Shown: one piece after another, positions 1 to 6,289 of the stretch
Position numbering within the stretch: position 1 is the stretch's first letter
Layout of the letters: the number at the start of each line of letters is the position of its first letter
Assembly: GCA_015222915.1 (NCBI GenBank)
Contig: JADFWE010000336.1
Span: forward strand, 1-6,289
Reading direction: 5' to 3'
DNA length: 6,289 nucleotides
Source: Pseudomonadota bacterium
Lineage (GTDB): Bacteria; Pseudomonadota; Gammaproteobacteria; SZUA-229
Made by a program: the position numbers and the translations under genes
Notes under the pieces: generated by a model
What the model was told of the DNA's origin: nothing
Database searches by the model: none
The model's input: the letters and a program-made list of their open reading frames with translations, nothing else

Positions 1-54
1 CATAACCCGAGAGCCAGAAGTGCGCGATTACGTGTGCTGGAGCGACGATCATGA
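1..54 (+). CDS. rsmH: RsmH (MraW) 16S rRNA m4C1402 methyltransferase, C-terminal end only
   Basis: Reading frame 1 is open from the window edge to a TGA at 52-54 and encodes the last 17 residues, HNPRARSARLRVLERRS. The NPRARSA.LR..ER pattern is the conserved C-terminus of RsmH; E. coli ends with a very similar NPRARSSVLRIAER stretch. In the family this enzyme uses S-adenosylmethionine to N4-methylate C1402 in the decoding centre of 16S rRNA. Only the tail is here, so no catalytic residue can be checked. Its stop codon overlaps the ftsL start in an ATGA, as expected for rsmH directly upstream of ftsL in the dcw cluster. The identification rests on this short motif plus position. Confidence 0.9.
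   Translation, partial: HNPRARSARLRVLERRS
39..42 (+). promoter_or_regulatory. Ribosome binding site for ftsL (GGAG)
   Basis: GGAG lies inside the last codons of rsmH, 8 bases before the ftsL ATG at 51. The spacing is good and supports that start over any internal codon. Because the site is inside rsmH, ribosomes finishing rsmH would pass over it. Confidence 0.6.
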
Positions 55-329
55 GTGAGAGGCAGCGCATATTAATCGTAGTGACACTGTTGTTCAGTTT
101 CGTGTTGGGTTCGGCGATCCTGCTGATCTACAGCAAGCACCAGAGCCGCAAGCTTTTTGTCGAGCTGCAGCAGCTGCGTTATCAGGTGGATGCTTTGAAT
201 ACAGAGTGGAGCCAGCTGCAGCTGGAGCAGAGTGCGTGGTCTGAACATGGCCGTATCGAGCGAATTGCCCGCAAACAGTTATCGATGGTGATGCCGGAGC
301 CGGATCAAGTGGTATTTGTTAAACAATGA
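51..329 (+). CDS. ftsL: Cell division protein FtsL
   Basis: This is a 92-residue bitopic inner-membrane protein of the divisome. In the family FtsL pairs with FtsB, binds FtsQ, and relays the activation signal to the FtsW-FtsI septal synthase. The sequence shows a very short cytoplasmic end (MSERQR), one membrane helix at about residues 7-27, then a periplasmic segment of about 33-66 rich in L, Q and E that looks like a coiled coil. The stretch EWSQLQLEQSAWSEHGRIERIA (52-73, with E52, E59, H66 and E70) aligns with the E. coli constriction-control region. There E88, N89, G92, D93 and H94 correspond to Q60, S61, S64, E65 and H66 here. The cytoplasmic tail is much shorter than the roughly 34 residues of E. 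coli FtsL. The gene overlaps rsmH and ftsI by 4 bases each. Low general conservation means the call leans on position plus this motif. Confidence 0.93.
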   Translation: MSERQRILIVVTLLFSFVLGSAILLIYSKHQSRKLFVELQQLRYQVDALNTEWSQLQLEQSAWSEHGRIERIARKQLSMVMPEPDQVVFVKQ

Positions 330-2071
330 AAAGCTATCGTAAAAACGGGGTAAGGCCATTAGCGTCATGGAGACGCGTTTCGGTCACGCTCGTCTTTATG
401 ATGCTGGCGACGACCCTGCTGGCAAAAACGCTGGATATGCAGATTCTGAGCAGCGAGTTCTTTGAGGCGCAGGGCGATGCGCGCCAGCTTCGCACCGTCT
501 CTATCTCTGCGCATCGTGGTGACATCGTTGATAGAAATGGCGAGCCGTTTGCAGTGAGCGCGCCGGTTAACAGTATCTGGGTTAATCCAAAGGTTGCGAT
601 CGATCACCTCGATGAGCTGGCACCGGTGGCGAAACTGTTATCACTTGACCTCATAAGTCTGAAAGAAAAGGTCAAGCGTCAGGCTAGTCGTGAATTCATG
701 TACCTGAAACGTCACGCATCTCCTGAGCTTGCAGACGAGGTGATAGCGTTGAAGGTTCCCGGTATCGCATTACGTAATGAGTACCGTCGTTACTACCCCA
801 GCGGTGAAGTGGCTGCACATATCATCGGTTTTTCCGATATCGATGATAATGGCCAGGAAGGTATCGAGCTGGCATTCAATGAGTGGCTGAAAGGTCACCC
901 TGGAAAAAAACGGGTGATCCGTGACCGTCTCGGCCGTGCTTTTGATGACGTCGAACGCATCAAGTCGGCCGAGCAGGGTAAGGCCTTAAAGCTGAGTATC
1001 GATAAACGTCTGCAGTACCTGACCTACCGGAAATTAAAAGCGGCGGTACTGAAACATAATGCAGTAGCCGGCTCAGCTGTTGTTCTGGATGTGAGAACCG
1101 GTGAAGTGCTGGCGATGGTGAATCAGCCTTCGTTTAATGTGAATGACCGGAAGCAGTTAACGCCGCAGGCAACGCGTAACCGTGCAGTAACCGATGTGTT
1201 CGAGCCGGGCTCTACCATGAAGCCGTTGACCATTGCCGCGGCGCTGGAAAGCGGCCGCTGGAAACCTTTTTACAAAGTTGAGACGGCGCCAGGTTACATG
1301 CGGGTGAAAGGCAATATGATCCGTGACCATAAAAACTACGGTGATCTTGATGTTGGTGGTGTGCTGGAGAAATCCAGCAATGTCGGCATCAGCAAGATCG
1401 CGCTGGCGATGGATGCAGAGCAGCAGTGGTCGATGTATCAGAAACTGGGTCTGGGCATGGTGACAGGTAGTGGTTTTCCTGGTGAGGCTAGCGGTCAGCT
1501 TTCATTGAATGCGCTCAATAATGATTTTGAGAGAGCCTCCATGGCGTTCGGTTACGGTGTTTCGGTGACCGCTCTGCAGCTGGCGCATGCCTATTCGGCG
1601 ATCGCGGCAGACGGCGTCCTGCGCCCTGTTAATTTCATCTACGATGACGAGCAGGCGAAAGGAGCTGATGTAACGGGGCAGCGTGTGATGTCTGCAGAAA
1701 CAGCACGTGCTGTAAGAAAGATGATGCAGCGTGTTATCTCCGACAAAGGTACCGGCAAGCGTGCCAGCGTGGCGAATTACAGCGTTGCAGGAAAAACTGG
1801 AACCGTACATAAATTTATTGCCGGCGGATATGCTGAGGATCGCTATCTGTCTATCTTCGCCGGCATGGTGCCAGCCGATAAGCCGGAGCTGGTCATGGTG
1901 GTGATGATCGATGAGCCGAGAAACGGTGAATATTTCGGTGGCCTGGTGGCTGCTCCGGTATTCAGTCAGGTGATGACGGGGGCTATGCGTTTGCTGGACA
2001 TAGCGCCTGACCGGATCTCTAAAAAACAGTTAATGAATGCAGGCTCTGCATCACAGGGCGGAAAGGCATAA
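326..2071 (+). CDS. ftsI: Peptidoglycan D,D-transpeptidase FtsI (penicillin-binding protein 3)
   Basis: At 581 residues (E. coli 588), this is a class B penicillin-binding protein that cross-links septal peptidoglycan with FtsW. A basic cytoplasmic end (residues 1-17) precedes one membrane anchor at about 18-35. The periplasmic pedestal domain opens with HRGDIVDRNG (63-72) and holds RRYYPSGEVAAHIIGF (154-169). The transpeptidase domain has all three active-site motifs: STMK with nucleophile S296 and K299, SSN at 350-352, and KTGT at 490-493. The AFGYG stretch before the third motif is also typical. The start is an ATGA overlap with ftsL; no good Shine-Dalgarno sequence precedes it, which suggests expression by coupling to ftsL. 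The next in-frame Met lies inside the membrane helix, so this start is secure. The protein should be a beta-lactam target. The C-terminal tail after the domain is short and not recognisable. Confidence 0.97.
   Translation: MKSYRKNGVRPLASWRRVSVTLVFMMLATTLLAKTLDMQILSSEFFEAQGDARQLRTVSISAHRGDIVDRNGEPFAVSAPVNSIWVNPKVAIDHLDELAPVAKLLSLDLISLKEKVKRQASREFMYLKRHASPELADEVIALKVPGIALRNEYRRYYPSGEVAAHIIGFSDIDDNGQEGIELAFNEWLKGHPGKKRVIRDRLGRAFDDVERIKSAEQGKALKLSIDKRLQYLTYRKLKAAVLKHNAVAGSAVVLDVRTGEVLAMVNQPSFNVNDRKQLTPQATRNRAVTDVFEPGSTMKPLTIAAALESGRWKPFYKVETAPGYMRVKGNMIRDHKNYGDLDVGGVLEKSSNVGISKIALAMDAEQQWSMYQKLGLGMVTGSGFPGEASGQLSLNALNNDFERASMAFGYGVSVTALQLAHAYSAIAADGVLRPVNFIYDDEQAKGADVTGQRVMSAETARAVRKMMQRVISDKGTGKRASVANYSVAGKTGTVHKFIAGGYAEDRYLSIFAGMVPADKPELVMVVMIDEPRNGEYFGGLVAAPVFSQVMTGAMRLLDIAPDRISKKQLMNAGSASQGGKA
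2060..2066 (+). promoter_or_regulatory. Ribosome binding site for murE (GGAAAGG)
   Basis: This purine run lies inside the last codons of ftsI, 7 bases before the murE ATG at 2074. The sequence around and after the start is very A-rich (about 2067-2099), which would keep the initiation region unstructured. It fixes the murE start, since the next in-frame Met is at residue 123, just before the P-loop. Confidence 0.55.
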
Positions 2072-2073
2072 TA

Positions 2074-3648
2074 ATGCAGCAAAATAAAAATAATAAGAAT
2101 GGCGAAGTCGCGCTGGATTTTCTGCTCGAAGGCTTTATCGATGACGATCTGATCGAGCAGTGCAGAGATGTCACGGTGAATGCGCTGGTGCAGGATAACC
2201 GTAAAGCGCGCAGCGGTAACCTGTTTATCGCGCATCAGGGGTATAATACGCATGGTCTGCTGTATGCGCAGGACGCAGTAGCCAAAGGTGTTACTGTCGT
2301 ATTATGGGATGGCGATCTGGAAAACAGGAATGAGATCCTCGACTCTATCTCGAACAAGGTCCTGTGCCTGCAGTGTCACGATCTGAAGAATAAGGTCGGT
2401 GCCATCGCTTCACGTTATTACGAGCAGCCTTCATTGTCGATGAATACGATCGGTGTCACCGGCACCGACGGCAAAACCTCGATCGCGCATTTTCTTGCAC
2501 AATGCCTCGATGCTTATGATGTGCACTGCGGTGTGCTGGGTACGCTGGGTAATGGCTTCATCAATGATCTGCATCCGACGGGTCTGACCACGGTTGATGC
2601 TCTGCAGGTCCAGAAGACACTGGCCGAGATAAAGCAGGCCGGTGCACGTCACGTCGTCATGGAGGTGTCTTCGCACGGGCTTGACCAGGGGCGTGTCAGC
2701 GGTGTCGCTTTCACCACGGCTGTATTCAGCAATATGGCGACAGATCACCTCGATTATCATGGAACGCTGGATAACTATGCCAATGCCAAGCGCCGCCTGT
2801 TTCATACGCCTGGTCTCGGTGCTGCGGTTATTAATCTTGATGATGAGTTCGGCCGTACTCTGGCGAAAGAAGTACGAGATCATGTCTGTGTCTGGGGCTA
2901 TAGCCTGAAAACCGATGTCTCGGAATATGAGAATCTTGCTGATTATTTTGTGAATACGAAAGAAATCGTAGCGTTCGAGCGCGGTTATCATCTGTCTGTG
3001 GCCACTCCACGTGGTGACGGCAGTTTTGATATCCCCCTGCTTGGTCGTTTCAATGTTTCCAATGCGCTTGCTGTGCTGGCGACCCTGCTGGTCAGTCAGT
3101 TTACTTTTGAAAAGGCAGCGGCAAGCCTGTCGGCTGTGCATTCTGTCGACGGCCGGGTAGAGATCATCGCTGAGCCGGGTAAACCGGTAGTGGTGGTCGA
3201 CTATGCGCACACCGAGCAGGGTCTGTCTGCAGTGTGCCAGTCGTTACGGGAGCATTTTGACGGCAAGATCTGGTGCGTTTTTGGCTGTGGCGGTGATCGC
3301 GATCGCAGCAAGCGTCCACTGATGGCGAAGGTCGCCGAGCAGTATGCCGATAATGTTATCGTGACTACCGATAATCCCCGGCACGAAGATCCGCAGGCGA
3401 TCATCGACGAGGTTATGAGCGGTTTCAGTTCGCTGGATGATGTCGAAGCGATTATCGATCGTCGCCAGGCGATCGATATCGTCATCACGAATGCAAATAA
3501 AGGCGATGTGATTCTGCTGGCGGGTAAAGGCCATGAGACCAGTCAGATCGTCGGTGATGTCCACATCGCTTTTGATGACCGCCGGGTCGCGCGTGAATTA
3601 CTTGCTTTAAGAGAAGCCGAAGCTGTTAACGGAGGTGGTGCTTCGTGA
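2074..3648 (+). CDS. murE: UDP-MurNAc-L-Ala-D-Glu:meso-diaminopimelate ligase MurE
   Basis: This 524-residue cytoplasmic Mur ligase (E. coli 495) adds the third stem-peptide residue to UDP-MurNAc-L-Ala-D-Glu using ATP. The N-terminal UDP-binding domain includes DNRKARSGNLFIA (41-53) and the TT pair at 172-173. The central ATPase domain has the P-loop TGTDGKTS (129-136), MEVSSHGL (196-203), DHLDYHG (224-230) and K239 in YANAK, at the position of the carbamylated lysine. The C-terminal domain has FGCGGDRD (403-410), the DNPR motif (433-436) that marks meso-diaminopimelate rather than lysine specificity, and AGKGHE (483-488). It starts 2 bases after ftsI and its stop overlaps murF. Oddities are an N/K-rich N-terminal tail (QQNKNNKNG), D132 where most MurE P-loops have N, and E381 where HTP is usual in DYAHT. 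All other key residues are intact, so it should be active. Confidence 0.96.
   Translation: MQQNKNNKNGEVALDFLLEGFIDDDLIEQCRDVTVNALVQDNRKARSGNLFIAHQGYNTHGLLYAQDAVAKGVTVVLWDGDLENRNEILDSISNKVLCLQCHDLKNKVGAIASRYYEQPSLSMNTIGVTGTDGKTSIAHFLAQCLDAYDVHCGVLGTLGNGFINDLHPTGLTTVDALQVQKTLAEIKQAGARHVVMEVSSHGLDQGRVSGVAFTTAVFSNMATDHLDYHGTLDNYANAKRRLFHTPGLGAAVINLDDEFGRTLAKEVRDHVCVWGYSLKTDVSEYENLADYFVNTKEIVAFERGYHLSVATPRGDGSFDIPLLGRFNVSNALAVLATLLVSQFTFEKAAASLSAVHSVDGRVEIIAEPGKPVVVVDYAHTEQGLSAVCQSLREHFDGKIWCVFGCGGDRDRSKRPLMAKVAEQYADNVIVTTDNPRHEDPQAIIDEVMSGFSSLDDVEAIIDRRQAIDIVITNANKGDVILLAGKGHETSQIVGDVHIAFDDRRVARELLALREAEAVNGGGAS
3631..3636 (+). promoter_or_regulatory. Ribosome binding site for murF (GGAGGT)
   Basis: This is a near-perfect Shine-Dalgarno sequence in the murE tail, and the strongest one in the window. 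It sits 8 bases before GTG 3645 and 11, 14 and 17 bases before the following ATGs at 3648, 3651 and 3654. The spacing favours GTG 3645 or ATG 3648 as the start of murF. Confidence 0.7.
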
Positions 3649-5060
3649 TGATGATGTCGCAAGTTGCAGATGCGTTGGGAACATCGTTACGGGGTAACGA
3701 TGTGCTGATGACCGGCGTCTCAAAGGATACCCGCGATATCCACGCCGGTGATCTCTACGTGGCACTCAAAGGTGAGCGTTTCGACGGGCACAAATTTATT
3801 GCAGATGCAGAGGCCGCTGGTGCGGTCGGTGCGCTGGTCAGCGACATTCAGTCAGCACCACTGCAGTCATCACAACGGTCCGAGATGCCGCAGGTGCTGG
3901 TTGAGGATACTCGTATCGCACTGGGCCAGCTGGCCGCATACTGGTGTCGTACATGGCGTGAACAGCGGGCAGAGAGCAGGCTGATCGGCATTACCGGCAG
4001 TAACGGCAAGACATCGGTGAAGGAGATGTGCAGCAAAGTCCTGACGGATTTTGCCGGTGAGGAGGCCGTGCTGGCGACCAAAGGCAATTTGAATAACGAT
4101 ATCGGCATGCCGATGACGCTGCTCGAACTGCGTTCGCAGCATCGTTTTGCCGTTATCGAGATGGGTGCGAATCATGTCGCCGAGATCGATTACCTGGCGA
4201 ATATCGCTCGGCCTGACGTCGCCGTGGTCAATAATGTCGGTCCGGCGCACCTGCAGGGTTTTGGTTCGCTGGAAAATATCGCTGCAGCGAAAGCCGAGAT
4301 CTTTAACGGCCTGTCTGATGATGGCGTAGCGATCATCAATCAGGATGATGCCTTTGCTCCGTTCTGGAAGGACTACTGTTCAGGTAAAAGCACGATAACT
4401 TTCTCTACGCTGGATAAGGCAGCCGATGTCTATGCTGAGCTGCTGGAAGATGGCGGCTACCGGGTGGTGGTGAAGTCGGGGCCCGGTAAAACGCAACAGG
4501 CGATTCTAAAACTCAAAGTTCCCGGAAAACACAACGTAATGAATGCGCTGGCGGTAACGGCGATATGTATCGCGCTGGCTATCCCGTTAGACGACATCAT
4601 GGCTTCATTATCGACGTTCGAGAATATCAATGGTCGCCTGGCGATGCTCGATTCGAGTGCTGGCTATAAAGTCATCGATGATACATACAACGCTAATCCA
4701 TTGTCGGTGTCTGCGGCCATCGATGTGCTGGCCGGTATGACGGGCGACACCGTGCTGGTGTTAGGTGATATGGCCGAGCTGGGTGAGCAGTCTGAAAAGA
4801 TGCATGCTGAGATCGGCAGTAAAGCGAAATATGCTGGTATATCAGCATTATATGCTACCGGCGTGTTAAGTGAGAATGCGGTAAAGGCTTTTGGCAGTAA
4901 CGGTTTCTATTATCAGAGTCAGGATGATCTGATAGCTGGCCTGATAAATAATCTGACAGCGGATGACGTTGTTTTAGTAAAAGGTTCTCGTAGTGCGGCT
5001 ATGGAGAGAGTAGTTGAACGGATATTGACCCACGAAAATAACAATAAGAGGGTGAACTGA
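3645..5060 (+). CDS. murF: UDP-MurNAc-tripeptide:D-Ala-D-Ala ligase MurF
   Basis: This is the final cytoplasmic Mur ligase, joining D-Ala-D-Ala to UDP-MurNAc-tripeptide with ATP to give the pentapeptide. It has up to 471 residues (E. coli 452). The N-terminal domain carries [24 protein letters not shown] in pieces: DTR at 28-30 and [10 protein letters not shown] at 40-49. The ATPase domain has the P-loop TGSNGKTS (117-124), KGNLNNDIG (146-154), EMGANH (172-177) and K216 in AAAKAEIF, matching the carbamylated lysine. [11 protein letters not shown] (293-303) leads into the C-terminal domain with DDTYNANP (345-352), GDMAELG (374-380) and KGSRSAAME (446-454), all diagnostic of MurF. Four start codons stand in a row (GTG, ATG, ATG, ATG from 3645). 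The first gives a 4-base GTGA overlap with murE and the second a 1-base overlap; they differ only in the number of leading Met residues. Its stop overlaps mraY by 1 base. Confidence 0.96.
   Translation: MMMMSQVADALGTSLRGNDVLMTGVSKDTRDIHAGDLYVALKGERFDGHKFIADAEAAGAVGALVSDIQSAPLQSSQRSEMPQVLVEDTRIALGQLAAYWCRTWREQRAESRLIGITGSNGKTSVKEMCSKVLTDFAGEEAVLATKGNLNNDIGMPMTLLELRSQHRFAVIEMGANHVAEIDYLANIARPDVAVVNNVGPAHLQGFGSLENIAAAKAEIFNGLSDDGVAIINQDDAFAPFWKDYCSGKSTITFSTLDKAADVYAELLEDGGYRVVVKSGPGKTQQAILKLKVPGKHNVMNALAVTAICIALAIPLDDIMASLSTFENINGRLAMLDSSAGYKVIDDTYNANPLSVSAAIDVLAGMTGDTVLVLGDMAELGEQSEKMHAEIGSKAKYAGISALYATGVLSENAVKAFGSNGFYYQSQDDLIAGLINNLTADDVVLVKGSRSAAMERVVERILTHENNNKRVN
5048..5052 (+). promoter_or_regulatory. 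Ribosome binding site for mraY (GAGGG)
   Basis: GAGGG in the last murF codons stands 7 bases before the mraY ATG at 5060. That ATG shares its A with the murF TGA (TGATG), so coupled translation is likely. Confidence 0.55.
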
Positions 5061-6142
5061 TGTTTTTAACATTGGCTGAATATCTACAACAATATGAAAG
5101 TGGCTTTGCCGTTTTTCAGTATATTACTTTACGTGCCATCCTTGGCGCCATAACCGCACTCGTTTTATCCCTGGTGATCGGCCCATACATGATACGCAAG
5201 CTGTCCAGTTACAATATCGGGCAGCAGGTGCGTGATGATGGTCCGCAATCACATCTGTCTAAAGCCGGTACTCCGACCATGGGTGGTGCGTTGATCCTGG
5301 TGTCGATAGCCGTTACCACGCTGCTGTGGGCTGACCTGTCCAGTGAGAAGATCTGGGTGGTGTTACTGGTCACACTTTCTTTTGGTCTTATCGGCGGTAT
5401 CGATGATTACCAGAAACTGGTGCGTGGAAATTCTAAGGGTTTATCAGCGAAGGCAAAATATTTGCTGCAGACCGTGTTCGGTTTTGCGGCAGCGTATTTT
5501 ATTTTTATCAATGCACAAACACCGATAGAGACAACGTTGTTCTTCCCGTTCATGAAAGACGTCATGCTGCCGCTGGGCGCGGGTTTTATCCTGCTGACTT
5601 ATCTGGTCATCGTCGGCTGCAGTAATGCGGTCAATCTGACCGATGGTCTTGATGGCCTGGCGATAATGCCGACTGTGATGATAGCCGGTGCATTGGGCGT
5701 GTTTGCGTATCTCACAGGTCATGTCACTTTTGCCGATTATCTGGGTATTCCATATGTGGCAGGTGTCGGTGAGTTAACAATTTTCTGTGGTGCACTGGTA
5801 GGTGCCGGCCTGGGTTTCCTGTGGTTTAACACTTACCCTGCGATGGTCTTTATGGGTGATATCGGTGCGCTGGCTCTAGGTGCCGCCCTGGGTGTGATCG
5901 CCGTTTATGTCAGGCAGGAACTGGTGCTGGTCATCATGGGCGGGGTCTTTGTTATGGAGACGGTGTCTGTCATCCTGCAGGTGGCCTCATTCAAGATGAC
6001 CGGTAAACGTATATTCCGTATGGCACCGATCCACCATCATTTCGAATTGAAAGGCTGGCCGGAGCCACGCGTAATCGTCCGCTTCTGGATTATTACGGTA
6101 GTACTGGTCTTGATCGGACTTGCATCGTTGAAAGTCCGATAG
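5060..6142 (+). CDS. mraY: Phospho-MurNAc-pentapeptide transferase MraY
   Basis: This polytopic inner-membrane enzyme moves phospho-MurNAc-pentapeptide from UDP to undecaprenyl phosphate, giving lipid I. At 360 residues it equals the E. coli protein in length and has many hydrophobic segments consistent with the family's ten helices, the first at about residues 22-43. Family signatures are intact: [20 protein letters not shown] in residues 57-76, the aspartate pair D115-D116 in [19 protein letters not shown] (189-201), [19 protein letters not shown] around catalytic D267, and [16 protein letters not shown] (321-336) with its histidine triad at 325-327. It begins in a TGATG overlap with murF. 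A270 in GDIGA replaces the serine of the E. coli motif, a variant I recall from other gammaproteobacteria such as Pseudomonas. The family is the target of several nucleoside antibiotics and of phage lysis protein E. Confidence 0.98.
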   Translation: MFLTLAEYLQQYESGFAVFQYITLRAILGAITALVLSLVIGPYMIRKLSSYNIGQQVRDDGPQSHLSKAGTPTMGGALILVSIAVTTLLWADLSSEKIWVVLLVTLSFGLIGGIDDYQKLVRGNSKGLSAKAKYLLQTVFGFAAAYFIFINAQTPIETTLFFPFMKDVMLPLGAGFILLTYLVIVGCSNAVNLTDGLDGLAIMPTVMIAGALGVFAYLTGHVTFADYLGIPYVAGVGELTIFCGALVGAGLGFLWFNTYPAMVFMGDIGALALGAALGVIAVYVRQELVLVIMGGVFVMETVSVILQVASFKMTGKRIFRMAPIHHHFELKGWPEPRVIVRFWIITVVLVLIGLASLKVR

Positions 6143-6194
6143 AGTTTTGGACGAATAGAAAACATATAACACTGGAATGAGCGCTTTAAAGATA
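6143..6194 (+). other. mraY-murD gap, A/T-rich
   Basis: This is the only visible non-coding interval: 52 bases if murD starts at 6195, or 34 if it starts at 6177. It is more A/T-rich than its surroundings. I see no hairpin followed by a T run and so no terminator. TTGGAC (6147-6152) and TATAAC (6165-6170) resemble promoter boxes but are only 12 bases apart, too close for a sigma-70 promoter. An in-frame TAG at 6156-6158 sets the upstream limit for murD. Confidence 0.6.
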
Positions 6195-6289
6195 ATGACT
6201 GTTAAACCTGAACAAGCTGTGTATACACTGGTCGTCGGACTGGGTAAGACGGGTTTGTCTGTGGTGCGTTATCTGCGTGCACTGGGTGA
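6195..6289 (+). CDS. murD: UDP-MurNAc-L-alanine:D-glutamate ligase MurD, N-terminal start only
   Basis: The frame is open to the window edge and gives 31 complete codons. MTVKPEQAVY is followed by TLVVGLGKTGLSVVRYLRALG, with the GLGKTG glycine-rich loop of the MurD N-terminal UDP-binding domain; this closely resembles gammaproteobacterial MurD N-termini (E. coli VIIGLGLTGLS). In the family the enzyme adds D-Glu to UDP-MurNAc-L-Ala using ATP in the cytoplasm. The ATPase and C-terminal domains lie outside the window. I chose ATG 6195 because it places the glycine loop at about residue 15, the usual distance. ATG 6177 in the same frame would add MSALKI. Neither has a clear Shine-Dalgarno sequence. 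Position after mraY agrees with the dcw order. Confidence 0.88.
   Translation, partial: MTVKPEQAVYTLVVGLGKTGLSVVRYLRALG

Noticed and set aside
904..910. A AAA AAA heptamer in the ftsI frame, a possible -1 slippery site
   Set aside because: A -1 shift would reach a TGA within about five codons and truncate FtsI before its catalytic domain. It encodes ordinary Lys-Lys, and I saw no clear stimulatory stem-loop. Chance occurrence is more likely than programmed frameshifting.
2431..3210. Long open frame of 259 codons on the - strand, opposite murE
   Set aside because: It lies wholly inside murE, whose frame is full of conserved motifs. The antisense translation is rich in R, H, I and T, has no recognisable motif, and has no evident ribosome binding site. 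This is what the complement of a gene with strong codon bias produces.
3244..3564. Overlapping - strand open frames opposite the murE 3' end, with similar ones opposite ftsI, murF and mraY
   Set aside because: All are antisense to well-conserved coding sequence and look like chance open frames with no domain signal.
4479..4493. GPGKT in MurF (residues 279-283), resembling a nucleotide-binding loop
   Set aside because: It lies in a variable part of the central domain before the C-terminal domain. The true P-loop is TGSNGKTS at residues 117-124. The match is too short to mean anything.
4834..4849. Small inverted repeat TGCTG...CAGCA in murF
   Set aside because: The stem is only 5 base pairs, inside conserved coding sequence, with no T run. 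It fits neither a terminator nor an operator.
6147..6170. Promoter-like boxes TTGGAC and TATAAC before murD
   Set aside because: The spacer is only 12 bases, too short for a sigma-70 promoter. The alternative TTGAAA at 6128-6133 has no good -10 box at 16-18 bases.
1..6289. Possible mobile element, CRISPR, RNA gene or novel system inside the window
   Set aside because: Coding density is almost complete with known dcw genes in canonical order. I saw no direct or long inverted repeats, no tRNA- or rRNA-like stretch, and no foreign-looking composition.

Overview
The window is an uninterrupted piece of a division and cell wall (dcw) cluster, all on the + strand: the 3' end of rsmH (mraW), then ftsL, ftsI, murE, murF, mraY, and the 5' end of murD. 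This is the order found in Escherichia coli and most Gammaproteobacteria. The protein sequences match gammaproteobacterial families in detail. FtsL carries a WS.LQLEQSAW-type periplasmic segment close to the Pseudomonas form. MurE has the DNPR signature of meso-diaminopimelate-adding enzymes, as expected for a Gram-negative. MraY is 360 residues, the same length as in E. coli, and ends in the same LKVR. Base composition looks close to even. I cannot name a genus from sequence alone.

Layout: 1-54 is the C-terminal tail of the 16S rRNA methyltransferase RsmH. 51-329 is ftsL and 326-2071 is ftsI (PBP3), covering the septal transpeptidase and its regulator. 2074-3648 is murE and 3645-5060 is murF, covering the last two cytoplasmic additions to UDP-MurNAc-peptide. 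5060-6142 is mraY, the first membrane step, which makes lipid I. From 6195 (or 6177) to the window edge is the start of murD. Coding density is almost complete: four of the five junctions before murD overlap by 1-4 bases and the fifth has a 2-base gap. The only visible non-coding interval is the 34-52 bases before murD. No promoter, terminator, RNA gene, repeat array or mobile element is visible, so the genes are presumably transcribed from upstream of the window as part of a long operon.

Together the genes link precursor synthesis (MurD, MurE, MurF), membrane loading (MraY) and septal cross-linking (FtsI, controlled by FtsL). This is core housekeeping DNA. I found no new biological system in it. 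The points worth a second look are small: stacked start codons at murF, an uncertain murD start after the one break in the overlap chain, a very short cytoplasmic tail on FtsL, two substitutions in MurE motifs, and a marked excess of certain palindromic words (CTGCAG, GATC/ATCGAT).
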